From Takakia lepidozioides (Eukaryota; Streptophyta; Takakiopsida; Takakiales; Takakiaceae), in NCBI GenBank assembly GCA_030704615.1, contig CM060732.1:63467053-63531052 (forward strand): a stretch of 64,000 nt of DNA. Reading direction: 5' to 3'. Position 1 is the stretch's first letter, and each line of letters begins with the position of its first letter. This document shows, one piece after another, positions 12,729 to 26,326 of this stretch. Position numbers and translations under genes: made by a program. Below the pieces are notes generated by a model. That model searched no databases. It saw only the letters and a program-made list of their open reading frames with translations, and was not told where the DNA came from.

Positions 12729-15700
12729 ATGGCAATGGCGGAAATACGGACTGATGGCGTGCCGAATTGGAAGGAGGAGCAAGCTTTTGAAGGAGATACA
12801 CAGGAAGTCTCGGATTCGGACATGCTCACACTTTCCGCACACGATCGGCAGGGATTTGATGTCCACGACGGTGCTTGGGCTCGCCTAGGTTAGCCTTCAT
12901 TATTCTCCGGGTTAGAAGAAGGTTTCAATCTTGTGGTATTGTCTGCGAGTGATTTCTTTGTCAACAATTACCTGTTTTGCATGGAATATAATTTCCAAGT
13001 AAATCTTTGTCTAAAGGGAGGATTTTTCTTTTTCTCTCAAAACGATTCCTAAGTGCACGAGATGGAGATGTGCAATTGTGTTCGTAACGAGTCAGTGTTC
13101 AGTCACTGGTATCTGATTTTCTGTAGAAGTTGAACGGAATCAGTCACAATAAAGTGCGCCTAATTCAAAAGCTTAAGAGCTCAATGACGTAATTAAGCGT
13201 TTATGGTCTAAATTAGGAGTAACTGTAATGACCACAGCACTTTTGGAACTGCTGTGGTATGATGGTGGGCGATGGAGGAGCAAATGTGAGTGTCAAAAGT
13301 TGCATGTTGGGCTGCCAAGTGAGATGGTTTATTGTTCTGTCAAGCCTTATTAAACGTCCATGAATTGAAAGTGGTATCATCCCTGGAGTAAGGTGAGCTA
13401 AGCTTCCACATCTGTTTTGTAGTCTGAGTGTGTTTCTAGAATGTATTACAGGCTGGTATCCGAAAGGCTGAATGCAAGTGAGATGAATTTCATGTTTTCA
13501 CTATGCTGAGATGAATGTCTGTCCACCAGTATCAATCAAGAAGATGTATCCAAACATTGAAGTGAAGACGGATGAAGTTTCACTCGGCCGGTCAGAAGCA
13601 ATGGGTGACAAGCGCGTCAGTAAAATGCACTGTCGAATATGGAGGCACCAGGAATCTGGAGTTGTCCATATTCGAGATCATAGGTCAGTAAGTGGATGAA
13701 TGGCTTGACTGTAAAGTATCTTCATATTGGAGCTGTTTCACTCTGTTGCTGAGGGTTTAGGGTTTAGTGGTTTATCATAATTGATGGGAACTTTGGAGTT
13801 GTGTGTGTCCTATACTAGGAGTGGCATAGGTATGATGCCCACTCTACTGCAGGATCACAATCAGGCTGGGATGTGGAAGGTATTTTAGATTCTGTTATCC
13901 CAGGTTTAGTTTTTGTGGTGATTCTGGCTGGAACAGCATCAATGGAACAATTGTCAGAGGGATTACATTGAAGAAGGATGAGGTTATGACACTTGAGCAA
14001 GGCGATGATGTGGCCCTGGGGCCTCCTGGTTCAGGTAGTGCTTCTTAATTGTTTCTTTGAAGTGTCACCAGCTTCCAGGAGACATTTAGGTCTGTATGAG
14101 GGAGGGTAGAAGTTCTGTATGCAAAGTTGGGTTGAGGTTATTCTGGAGAGCCTGACTTATATGTTCTGGGATCAACAATCCCAGAGCTGTTTGGGAGGTT
14201 GGTATCAACCCATGAATCTCCCACATAGTGTTAATCATTTGTACACAACCAATGAGAAACTGGGTCACGGGACTGATGATTATACTCGTGCACAGTGGAT
14301 GAGAGACTAGCCATGGGGCTCTGGAGTCTTGACACTTGAGGGCAAATTGATGAAAGAAAGAGAGGTGGAGAGAGACTGATGGATGGATAGACAAACTGAC
14401 CAAGAAGTGGGGCATTTTTTACTCATAAATTAGGCCTGCCGGCATACTTCTTGCAACTGCTGGGCGATGCACAACACCAGCCCAGGAAACGTCAGGTATA
14501 ACCAATGAAACCACCTATCTTCCTTGTACCAATTGACTGTCACTGTCCTCTGAAAGTAACGTGTCCATGCCTTCTTGCTGGATTTTTCATTGAGGGCTGT
14601 GTGTGCAGGTTTTTAGGCAGTTGACTTCATTTTACGTCAGATCTTGAGGGCTCCAATCAGAATAGCTTCGACTTCTGAACCTGAATCCATGTACCTGTGC
14701 TCCCATGACAGTCCTCAGCCATGGAGGTGAGCAATGGTGGGTTTGTCGCTGAGGCTGGAGTAAATGGAGATTGTCCCGATACCAAGAAGCCAAAGGTAAA
14801 GTGGTGTGCCTCAGCTTACTCTATATCAATAGTGAGCAACCATGTAGTAATGTCTGAGCAGAGTTCCTGATGCTTTTGCAGGTGATAGATTCGATGGAGA
14901 CTGAGGAAACATTGAAGTGTGGTATCTGTTTGAACATCTGGCATGATGTCGTCTCCATGGCACCTTGCCTTCATAATTTCTGGTATTCGCCCTTCTTACA
15001 TATGCAAACACATGGATTGCATCAGACACACTTTTCCTCTTACTCAAGCCAGATTCATACTTGCCCTGTCCCTTCCAGTCTGTGCTATATGTGGCAGGCA
15101 GGAGGGACGGTCAAGACAAGGTTGCACGTTTGCTGCAGTCCCTCCATGGTCGTCCTTCCTGTGGGACCTACCATGTGTCCTCAAGTGTGAGCAGCCTTGT
15201 TTTAGCCAGGCTACTGTCATAAACACTAAAAGACTGCATATACATATCAAAAGAGAGATGTGGAGTTAGGCAGCCAAATGGCACATGTGAATGTTGAAGG
15301 AGGGCCCAACAGGGGCTGGACACCGGGATGGGCCGACACAGCCAGGGTGTCCCGTACCCCTGCTGCGTCTGGCCTGGCTGTGAGCTTCCACCTTTCAGGA
15401 CGCACGCACGGGCCCCCAAATTTTGGCGAGTGTGAACGTGGCTTCACAGAAGGATTGCCACATCTAGCATGAGACAGTTTCTCTTCTCACTAGCACTCAG
15501 TAAGCCTAGGAGGGCTTGCCAACTTTTGAGACATCCATAGAGCCAGCATCAAAGAGTATTGGTCAAATTCTTTCTAATAGATAAATAGACTATGATTAGA
15601 TGAGCTAAAACCTCCACAGATTTGCTAGAGGGGAACTGATCATCTCAAGTTTATGACAATACAAAGCATCTTCCATTTTCTGTGAGTTTTGAAAAATTCC

Positions 15701-18700
15701 ATCTGTGCTGATCTCTGCTCTCTCTGCTGGAAACAGCAATGCTTGTTTTTCAGACTGGTATCGGATACAGATGGTCACTGGGGTTTGCAAGTGCCCCCAT
15801 TGCCGGGTCCCTGTAGTCTCTGTTGCCCGCAACCCCACTCTGCGGGTTCTTGTTGAGGTTTATTGTTTAACCTACTGAAACACTTGTGTTTTTTTGTTTA
15901 TGGTTGATTATTCCTCTGCCTCTGTTGCTAGCAGCCCGGTGCACAAAAACAACTCCATCTGAGCTCAGGCTCTCAGTTCCACTAGACTATTCTTTAAAGT
16001 CATCACTCCAATTGAATGGCGATGTTTTACATAAATGAGTGTCGATTGTCTAAAATTCTGGGGTGGTTGGCAGGGAGTATTGAGGGAGAAACCAGATCTT
16101 CGTCGCTCTGCAGAGGAAATTGCAAAACTGGATGCGGCCTCCCTCATCAAGTCTGACTTTGTATGGAAACACTGTTTTTGTCTCATGTCCTGGTCTTCCT
16201 GATGATACAATGGTACTTTTATCTTGCTGGACATTTTAGGTTTCCACCTTTTGAAGCACATGCTAGGAGGCCATAGGGAATTGAGCAGAATTAGTTCCAT
16301 GCAGCTTTAAAATAAAAAGCAATGTGCTGCAAGTAATTGTGTGAGATAGTACTGTCCATGGGAGCCATAAGCTGATCTGGGCAATAAAGAGAAAGGACTA
16401 CAAGAAGTCAATGCATGACATCTTGTATCACTTTTCTGTTTCTTTTTCTTTCGATGTGTCATTGTACTCTCCAGATTCCAACTCCATTGGGAAGATACCC
16501 AGGCAAATCCAGAGCAAATTACACACAATGCTGGCATAGGCGAACTATGAAATCTAAGCCCATGACTAGCACTCTGCCAGCTGATGAAGGCATATTAGAG
16601 ACCAGTATCATGTACTGGCCAAATGCCAAGTTTTGTTATCTAGAAAGGTGTTGTTGCTCAACTGAAGTGCATTTTGCCTTTACTGCTGCAGCATCATGCA
16701 GTCAAGTGTTGCATGCTCTAACGGGGTATACATTTCTCAGATGAAGCTTGCAGAGAGCATGCCATTGCACGCTACACAACAGCCAATCAGTGCTACTGAC
16801 AGCGATACAAGTAGTGAGGTTGGATTGCCTTGCCGTCAGTGTGAACTCTCTCCAGATGGTGTGATACTCAGGCCTCACCTTGTCTTCCTGAGGGTTTACA
16901 CCGAAAGGATGGATGGGGGTGTTTTCGGGGAAAATGGGAGAGATCTGAGTGAACTGTGTTGGTTTTACACTGCATAAACTTTGCCATTTTTGATCTCAAG
17001 GCTTGTTAATTTTGTATTATATACTCAAGTTGAACTCAGAGCCAGGGATGGGTGGGTGGGGGTGGGGAGTTAGTAATTTTTAATAAGCAACAATGCCAGT
17101 TATGGGATTCAGTTCTGCCATTTCCTACCCAAGTATACAATACACTCAGTATCAAATGCTCATTGGCCTGTGCTGAACTTGTCCATGGGGTATAGGAGAA
17201 ACAGCAGCAGTGAGTGGGCGGTTCAGGTGTGGACCAGAAACTAACCACCTGCAGTGCAACTCTTGTTTCTCCAATTTCCCAGCACGAAATGATATCGATA
17301 TTCCCCAGCTTTGTATGGCCTTCCATAACTGTCATTGTCCCCCGTCTCTCCCCAACCACTTTTTAACAGATTTATGCAATGTATTATTAACTTATTTTCC
17401 TGTACTACTACTTAAGTTTACATGCCATACAGTAGAGGGAGATGCACAACTGCAAGCTCGAGTTCATGTCATACTAACTCCATTATGTGTTTACTGTTTA
17501 CGGTGCAGGTAGAGGGTGTGGGCATCCCTATTGTGCCACATACTGGCAGTCTCAGAACCTGCCATCAGCAAGGCCTGTTGCACCATCTTGCACTGCTGTG
17601 CTCAAACCGGTGTGCCTCTCTGCTCCCCCTCTCTCTGCAGGTGGTGAATGTCTAAACACTCTGGTCATCAATCCGCCAGGAAAAGTAGTACCTCTCCTTG
17701 CTGTCTTGTTGTGTGTTTATTTTCCCTCTCACCTGGGTCCCAGGCGCTCTCAGATTCTGTCCCATTTGCAGAAGTATTTTTGTGCAATTTACTGAGAAAG
17801 GAATCAAAGGCAGCAAGTAGTGTGTTTCACATGACCAAAGGTAGAAGCAATGCTCATAGGAGGGTTGATGTGTGATAATTCTGCAGATGAGTGAACGTGA
17901 TGTCCAAACAATCCCTGGTAGAACATTCTGGGGTAATTCCTTGGAGCAACATGTAAGCCCTTTCATCTCACAGTAGTGGAGAAGAGATGAGATGTAGCTT
18001 GCAATGACATATTAGTATCGTTTGTGAGTTCAACCAGCATTTCAAAACTGGCACAAGGATTCTGTGCGGTGGATTTCGAGGTGCAATTGACCTGTTCTGG
18101 GTTATTTGCTCAGTACTCCTAGAAAGAAAACTATATGTGATGTGCAGGGAGTAGGTGAAACCTGTAGGAGATCACTTTTGAGATGAGCTGGATCATCTCT
18201 CTCGATCTCTCTTGTTTTCCGGGCTGTTGAGTTTGCATGCGGACAAGTAATGGCAGTTGCTGTAAAATAAGTTTGTAGTTGCAGCTGAGTTGCAGCGATA
18301 AGCTAAACCCTGGTGGATGTGGAACCCCACAAAAGGCTCCGGGAGGGTTAGTTTCCCACAGTGTCAAGGGCCGTAAGGCTATGGCTTGCAGGGGGGGGAA
18401 ACCGCATGAGGACATTCTCTCTTGTTTTTCTCTCGAAGCTGAAGGGATTAGATAGCAGAATGCCATTAAAAAGCTTTGCATAACCGTGCATTGAAAGGTT
18501 CACTGTGTCAATTATGCCCCACTCACAAAACGATGGCTCGCCTTGCACATTGGTTTACATCAACCATTAATGTTATTTGCAAACTTTGTTTGTGGCTGCA
18601 GATAACTCGTTTGTATATTATGGAGCAGAGATTCACATTGCAAGATATCCTGAGGGATTGGTTGAACAAATTAGATAGTGGTGAAGCTGGTACGTTGTCA

Positions 18701-20092
18701 CTAGTGATTGGCTTTTCAATTCTCTATTTTAGCTAGACTGGTGATGAGTTTGCCAAGTCATAGTGTATATTTCGCTGTAGCCACATGTTACATAGAAAGT
18801 ACACATAATATAGCCTGTAAATAGTGAAAACACTCAAAATGTGATCGAATTTGGCGAGAAAAACATTCAGATTGGGTATCTTGAGAGATTAAGGAAGTGT
18901 TACCCCCAGGATCAATGACCAGAGGTTCTGCTTTTGTTGTTGGTCAGAGGGGATGCTCATGGAGTAGATCTTTGTCTAAGTTGTGTGTGAGCTTGGTCAA
19001 GTTTTACCAGGGCCTCAGCAAGCACTACATCCCACTGATGGAACAATGAACAAGCCTTTAGCCACAGTCAACATGGTTCTTGCATCTGTGTCACCCTTTA
19101 CTGCAATACCTAAAAGAGGGAAAAACCTGGCATTATTCATCCTGACTGCAGGTCCAGTTCCCATACCAAATGCTGACCAGTCTTCGGATACAAGTTCCCC
19201 CCTTATCACCTCAACAACACCTCTATGCGAGTGCGTGTCGTACTTATCTCTATTTTTTCTTTCATCACCCTTTCAGTTTCAGCAGAAGTCTCCCGATTCG
19301 GCTTTTCTCATTCATAATTCTAGCACTAGATTTGCTCCTAGACTAACGATGAACTCAAGAATTCTTGCAGTTCTGGCACAAGGAGTGCTAGGATATGAAA
19401 TCTCTACAATTTGTGGGTTTGAGTTGACGCTACTCAGTAGTTTGACCTAGCTTAGGGAGGTCATACCCACAGAATTTTCTACTTCTAGCTGTAGTGATAA
19501 TGTATTTGCATAGACATTCACTCTCTATCTGACACAAACATGCGTGGCAGTAATTGTGCAGAGAATGTGGTGGCACACCTATTATATAAGTTCCGACTTT
19601 CTGTACCCAAAAGTGTAAGCTCCCAACTCTTCTCAAAGAGTAAAACTACAGTACACTTCCTTTGTATGTCCATGTGTAGACCAATCATCGTGTGCTTGCT
19701 CTCTGCTCTTATGGTCTGCTTTATTTTGTCATTGTGCAAATTTAAGCATAGAGACTAGCTGATATAAGCAAGACTAGCTAGAGAGTATAAAAGTATTTTT
19801 CTGACTTGCCTTGCCATAGCGTTTCTGGTGGTAGATCGCGTGCTCATCTTGTAGAAAGATTGCCTTGTGGCCGTAGGGTCATGTGCCCAGAATATTTGGA
19901 GCAGCTGAAAAGAGGACAGGATTGCTGTGGGTTTGTTCCTGTTGTTGGCAGGAGCTACCTCCAGAGGCAGCAGGAAGGGAGGACTGCTGGTATGGATACC
20001 TGTGTAGGACCCAGCATCACCGAGAGCTACATGCACGCAAGTTCAATCATGCGTGCGAGCCAAAAATGGGCCGCACCCTAACCATAGCTTGA
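12729..20092 (+). CDS. CHFR-like: CHFR-like E3 ubiquitin ligase: FHA, RING, Cys-rich, PBZ finger
   Basis: A multi-exon gene matching plant homologues of the mitotic checkpoint ligase CHFR. Exons I can place: 12,729-12,888; 13,530-13,683; 13,937-14,034; 14,719-14,795; 14,882-14,982; 15,737-15,857; 16,074-16,160; an unresolved stretch about 16,480-16,858; 17,211-17,312; 17,509-17,684; 17,887-17,952; 18,602-18,689; terminal 19,952-20,092. The borders are GT/AG and phases match through exon 7 and again through 18,689. Exons 1-3 form an FHA domain (SLGRSEA, VSKMHCRIW, then DHSINGT across a junction). Exons 5-6 form a C3HC4 RING (CGIC, APC, LH, CNAC, CPHC). Exons 8-10 give the Cys-rich region (LPCRQC, NHLQCNSC, CGHPYCATYW). 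The last exon holds a PBZ finger (CWYGYLC, HARKFNH). Expected role: ubiquitin ligase binding poly(ADP-ribose) and phosphopeptides in the nucleus. The exon between 18,689 and 19,952 is unresolved and may hold a frameshift. Confidence 0.8.
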
Positions 20093-23066
20093 CCACTCTC
20101 TCTCTCTCTTCCCTTTTTGTGGGTGGAGATTCCAGAAAATGGGGATACAATTTTTGATCAATACAGTCAAGAGAGCCCAAAGTTGGATGGCCAGAACCAC
20201 CCATATACGATGGACCTATGAGTAAAGAAACAAAAACTTTAGGCTAGGCTAGGAATGGACAATGAACATGAAACCCAGGAAAGCCCAGGAAAGCACAGGT
20301 TTTGTAAGTCAAGACCAACCAGCGGTCTGCGGATGTGAACCATCAGCTTTGTTCTCGTCTTCCTGATATGCAAGTCTGTCTTTTCTAGGCTGACCCTGCT
20401 AGATTCCTGCGCATCACACTGACTCCTCTCCCCCAACAATCCCTCCCTCTTTTTCTAATCCATGCAAAACGGAGAGAATTTGTGACCACCAAGGCTGTGG
20501 CACTCAGATTTCTGCCTTAGAGCGAAATGAAATGAGCTCTATGGTCCGAAGTCATTTAGAGCGGCTGGTTGAGAAAGCTAAAAGGCAGGGCAAATGGGAT
20601 TTTCTTCAGTCTGGTTATTTATGGTATTTTGCAGTGTTGATTGAATGGTAGCTCAAAGTCCAGAGGTGTCAGGAAGCATGCTGCTTCAACTTGCTCTGTT
20701 TTCTTTGGCACATGAGTTGGGATCTGGTGGGATCTGGTGGGTCAGGGTGGGCCCTTTGTTCTGGACCAGGTCATTCAGTCGGTTTTGATAAGAGAAATGG
20801 TCAAAGGAACCCCCATGGGCACCTTGCTATGCTGACTGGTCCTCAACCATGAGCGGATGGCAGATGCTGCTTCCTCTCCAGGTTGTGTTTAGGGTGGGTG
20901 TAGTTCAGACAAGGAATGTCTTTCATGTCCAAAGACGTGTATTTGGGAAGAGCTAATTCTAGAGGAAGCACCCCAATCTAGCACACACGATCAGTAGACA
21001 AGGTAGACCAGTTTGTAGCACAAGAACAGTACTGAATCCCCAGCCCTTCGTTGTTTAGGTTGCAATAGGAAATAGCTTGAAATCAAATGCCCAAACAGGA
21101 TTCAAATTCAAATCTATCCTAGCCCAATGTTTTCCATGATGAGTGGGTGAAAACCCCCATTGGATAAAACCTATTTACAAGGGAGAACTCAAGCTAGGGA
21201 AAACCCACTCCCATGTAGAAAATGAAATCTTCTTACTGGAAGACAACACTTCTCATGTTGATACAAATAAGATTGAACTCCAATTGAGAGTGAACAAGAT
21301 CCGTCAAATGCACAGGATCAGGGGGGATCAGGGCATTGATCAGGAACTCTCCGGCAGCATCAAAGCAAGTCTCTCAAGCAAGAGTTGACACAACAATAAA
21401 GCCCATCAAGCTTGCGATTGGACTTGCGAAATGACCATGCTGCATAAATTTGTGGCAAAGAGTTTGCTCCTCAAAGGACTTACCAGAATAATGCAACCGT
21501 CAAGTTTGTAATTGCCTCTAACTTATATGAACCTTTTGCAAGACTTTGATGCTATACTTCACCTCGTCTTCCATGACAACGCATCTAGCATGCAGCGTCT
21601 CTAAGAAACAAGTCTAAATCTACATGTTTTGTCACGTAAGAAGGTAAGAAGATATCGCAATCAGCAACAGCAGGTCACTTGGGGTCGTATACAAATCGAC
21701 TAATCCACGCCCTCATTGATGTTTGAGCTAAGGTCTACGTGAGTGAGCATATCTTCAATATCACCAAAACGGAGATAGTGAGACAAACCTAGTTGAGCCC
21801 ACGTCAGTGGATCTCGATTTACTAAATGGAGTTTAATTTCGTGAGAGGAGATCTGCGAGTGGAATCTTTCAATAGCTATCCATGTCACACTGTCCTATGC
21901 CACCCCTTCGCGGATATGCACGCATCTATTTGGGATTATGGCAGCCTCGCATCTCCACGCCCACGTAGCATGGGGTGCGTAGACCTCGAGCACACCTCCT
22001 CACTGCATTAGAGATTTAATTACGACCATGCAGTTGAAAGGTTCGGGGTTATAGAACTCATTAATGTGCTCTGCCAAAATAGATTCCTTCCCATCGATAA
22101 ACGGGCGATCCACAATGTAGCTAGTCTAAGGATGATGAGTACAATTTACATTTTTTAAGCAACCGACTTGGAATGATACCAGGCGAAGCAGGGCTTCTTA
22201 GAGGCGACAAAGACTGGCGTCACTCAGGCTTTGAAATGCCTATTTCGCCTCTACCAGGTATATATCCCTTTAAGAGGTCTTGGTGAGCTCACTGCACCAC
22301 AGCTAGTGTTCGTCTCAGATTCTAAGAATCCAATGCACTTTCTCTCAGTGTTTCCGCATTGCCCACCCGCCAAGCCACGAGGACTTGGACTCTCGATATC
22401 CATTTCAAAATCGTAGTAACACGCACACATGCTGCCTACTCTACTCCTTCCTCTCAACATTCTCACAATTTCTCATATTTAATCCAAAACTTGGATGAAA
22501 AAAACCACACATTTCCTGTTAAAAATATTGGTACTTGACGTCTCGACAAAATGTTTTGGCTTATCTCAGATGCTTTTGTTCTTCCGGGTGCAGTTTATAG
22601 AAATATGTAGAGCAGTTTCATTCGGGCCTGATTCTAGAGTGGTCCAGGAATAACTGTGGCCCAGGAATTAGAGTGGGACGCTTATGTAAGAAGGCCACGT
22701 GTATTAAGGAATGAGATGAGGGGGTCTAAAAACAGAAGGGAGGAATTGGCCAAATTTAGAATAGGGAGTCTTGTAAGGTTGACAAGTGTCCAGGGCCTTC
22801 TAGAAGGGTCCCAAGGTCGGCAGGCTTCTAGAAGGGTCCCACCGCCCTGAGACGGTATATAAGGGAGGCCCCCCCCCCTCTTACTACCTACTAATTTACT
22901 ACTTACTAAATTAGTAAATAGTGGGCTCTGCAAAGGCAGGGCCCCCCAAAAAAATAGCAAACATGAATGAATTAAGTAAAACAAATTGGCCCAACAATGT
23001 GTGAATGGTTCCAATAATAGTTAACATACAATTGACTCCTATCGTGAGAGGGGATGGCTTCAAGCA

Positions 23067-23170
23067 GACGTTAATGTCATTCTTTTTTATTTTATTTTAC
23101 AAGGGAAAGAAGACGTTAATGTCATTCTTTTTTATTTTATTTTACAAGGGAAAGAAGACGTTAATGTCTT
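23067..23170 (+). repeat. 45-bp tandem repeat, two full units plus a start of a third
   Basis: Units begin at 23,067, 23,112 and 23,157, each opening with GACGTTAATGTC. The first two are identical, with a T-rich centre and an AAGGGAAAGAA end. The third breaks off after about 14 bases. Confidence 0.8.
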
Positions 23171-23335
23171 TCAATGGTCCAGTAAAAGACAAGTTACCAC
23201 ATCCTTTTCAACTTGGCGCTACATTTCCACAAATTAAAGTTTTTTCTACGTCCACCGATTTAAGTTACATCATAGCCTAGTCTCAACAGACTCGCAGTGA
23301 TAGATAGTAGGTAGTAATATGGCAAGCAAGCGATA

Positions 23336-23358
23336 AGTAAAGTAAAGTAAAGTAAAGT
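23336..23358 (+). repeat. TAAAG microsatellite
   Basis: About four and a half copies of a pentanucleotide (AAGTA in another phase) in an otherwise ordinary intergenic stretch. Confidence 0.7.
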
Positions 23359-26326
23359 TTGTTTAAACAGAAGTAATAAGGAGCTAGAGAGGCGCTGTGG
23401 GCAGAATCTGGTGATTCGTGAACTTTGTCCGTTGCCGTCGACGGGCCGCTCACGCACGTCAGCACTGGCGGCGGCGACGGCGACAAACGGAGCAGCGTGT
23501 ACATCGAGGCCGCGTGGCTGGTGACGGCACGTTGGCGTCAAAAACTCCGTCAACGATCTTGTCGTTGGGGCACGTCAAATCTCAGTTACAATTCCCTACC
23601 TTGTACCTAGTGCATACCATTCCTGCCTTTTTGTCTTTGTGACCAGCCCACGCCCTTTCGTTTCCCCCCTCCAGTTCTTCATTTCCATGTTTAGCGAGCC
23701 TTCTTTTCAAGACAAACTTTGGTTTTGTCTTTTACAGCAAATTGGCTCTAGTGCGCGGTGATGATAGTTATGCGGGCAACACATTTGGTCTCGTGGGCTT
23801 CCAGGGTCTAGAAGGGGCCCATCAATCTGTCTGGCAGTGCGATTCAAAGCGTGCCTGGAACCCACTGGGATTCTGAGACCACTCCCTGGTAGGCTAGTAG
23901 CGATGCTTTTATGCTCCTTTTGGTAGCGCTGCACCTCCTCTGATACGCAGCTCTTATTATGGCCGTTATACAAAGACTTACACTGTACACAAGTTGAAAT
24001 CAAAATGGTTGGCTTGTCGGGGTTGACAATCACTTGAAGCCGAGTTGCTGCTTTAGACACATAGATTAGGTAGGTCCACCTGTTATGCACTCTTCGTTAT
24101 TAAAGAAAAAGAGAATTGGTCCATTGGTCTCATCTTTTCCTACATGTCAGATTGGCCTCATTCCGTTAGTGATTAACTTAGAGGTCGATTAAATTCTACA
24201 GGCAGTGGGCACAGTCCAGAATTTCACAAACACATTCCAATTCCATAATGAGCCTGTAGAACAATTTAACGTAAGTGAATGCCACTCTGCTGGCTAGGCC
24301 TAGGAGCATTCCCTCATACAAAGATGTTCCCATTATGTGCAGTCGGGTGAAGTGGGGCCATACTGAGCTACATGATAAAGGCAAGGAGAGATGGTTGTTT
24401 GGGTCTGTGGTTCAACTCTTTGGTGTCGATAATGCAAGTGTACAAGGCATATAATTGACAAACAAGTATCATCTTTTACAACACCTGCTGGAACTAAAAC
24501 TTGCTAGAGTTTTATGCTGTTTATCATACCCACAAGGTGGGTACCACTGTTTGCCCTTGTTGTTAGTCATGAAGATGCATTCAGATTTCTTTTGTGGGGG
24601 GTTGTGGGGGATTAGTTTATTTCATCACATTAACAGATTCAGAATTTGACTTGTATTGTACATTGTCACTGAATAACTGCAACACTCCTAGACCGGTATT
24701 GCAGTGTTGCAGTCACTGGGAAACAACACATTAAGAAAATCAAGAGTGCCAGATACTCTCTTTGGCACTCGCGGTAGTTTCACTCAAGGAATTTCCTTTC
24801 CTATTCTAAGCACTATGAAGGCTTTGCCATGCCCATGCTGAAACCTCCATGTCAATTTCAGTTTGAAGCAGTCAATAGTGCTTCACAGTGATTGGTAGAG
24901 GGGGTGTAAGTTGGAGACTTTGGGTTGAGTGACTTAGGAGCTCTTCACCGTCTCCTATATATGTCATGGTTTACTTGCAAGCCAGGAGCTTGCAACTTGT
25001 TTTTGTTTATTCAGAAGATCCTCTTGCTGATGGCACTCTTCTTGCTTAGGAGGTTCAAAGAATTATCTCACGGATATTATTTGTGAGAAGGCATGGATGG
25101 AGAATTGTAAGAGGAGGGAAGGGGAAGATGGGCGGTGTTGGATGCTTGCAACAGCAGGGAAGGGAGTGATTAGATTAGAGAAATGGACATGCAGGAGAAA
25201 ACTCAAAGAGTTAAAGGGTTTAGAGGTTGCATGAGAAAGGATTGGCACACTACCAGTTACAGAGCAGCTTGCAGGATGAGGTCAAGTTCAAGATAGAGGT
25301 ACAGGTTGTGCGATGCTTGTGGTCTCTATGCTGAGCCCCAGTGGAGAACATCAGGCCTGTGTGCCATGGAAGCTTCATGCTACAAAAATCTTACCTGCAA
25401 GAGCTCAGGTTCGGAGGATCGTAGTGCGCAATCCATCATATCCGAGCAGGTTACCAACAAGCATCAGCATCAGCACCGGGTGGTACAGCAACGACATCTG
25501 TGCAACATTTGCAACATCAGCACGTAGTGGTTGGAGGACTGGAAAGAGAGAGAGAGGACTAGGGGGATTGACCCCAGAAGGCGGAAGCAGTGAATGCATG
25601 CGACAACATCCATTAATAGAAGTGAACGTTGACAAAGTTGAAATTGTGGTATGCCCAGAAAGGGTAGCCTTGTAACTAGCAGGGCCCTATTGTGGCCCCT
25701 CCTTGTCTAGTTACGCACTATCCAGCTAGCTTCTATAACCCCGCATATCCCTCCAACAACCAATCACTTACCATTGTACATGGTCTGTCTTTCAAGTGTG
25801 TCCTATCTTTCCTCTAAAGAGTGGAGATAATGACCTCTGCATTTTAAGGGGAAGCAACGTGACTTCCAGGAACTGTGGTTTAGACAACCTTTCCCTCACC
25901 TTCCATATCTGCTCCCTTAGTAAAGAAAGCTGTACTGAAGGGAGATTATACTAGTACTACCACCCTCCTCTGAAGGGTGCAATGGAAGGAACAGGAGTCT
26001 GAAGGAAGTTTCCCCCTTCTCCCCTAAGTTGTTCAAATTTCTGTCCCCTGATCAGCAAGGAGACAAAAGGACTGTTGTACAGGATCCTTTCCTTCCCTTT
26101 CCGCCCCTCTCAAAACCCCCAAAATGGTTGGGAAAGCTCTGTCAATGCCTACATCCCCATTGCAAGAGAGGTAAGAAAATTAGCTTTCTCCCTGTCCTCC
26201 CCAATTCGTCTTGCCCTTCCCTCATTCCCTCATTCCTACGTGTACAGGGGGAAAGGAATCTACATCTACAATTATTACTGTGGCCTTGTGAAAGGCAAGA
26301 AATCAGACTCTACTCCTTTCCCCTTC

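Larger units (their letters stand above)
20093..26326. other. intergenic region between two convergent genes
   Basis: No complete gene is recognisable. It starts with a short (CT)n run at about 20,096-20,109. A piece at about 25,300-25,390 on the plus strand reads LCDACGLYAEPQWRTSGLC, reminiscent of a zinc-finger tail, but has no supporting context. Other open frames are short and lack motifs. The first kilobase and the last should contain the 3' ends of the two convergent genes. Confidence 0.4.

Noticed and set aside
13752-13768. Interstitial telomere-like TTTAGGG repeat
   Set aside because: Only two units inside an intron; too short to be meaningful.
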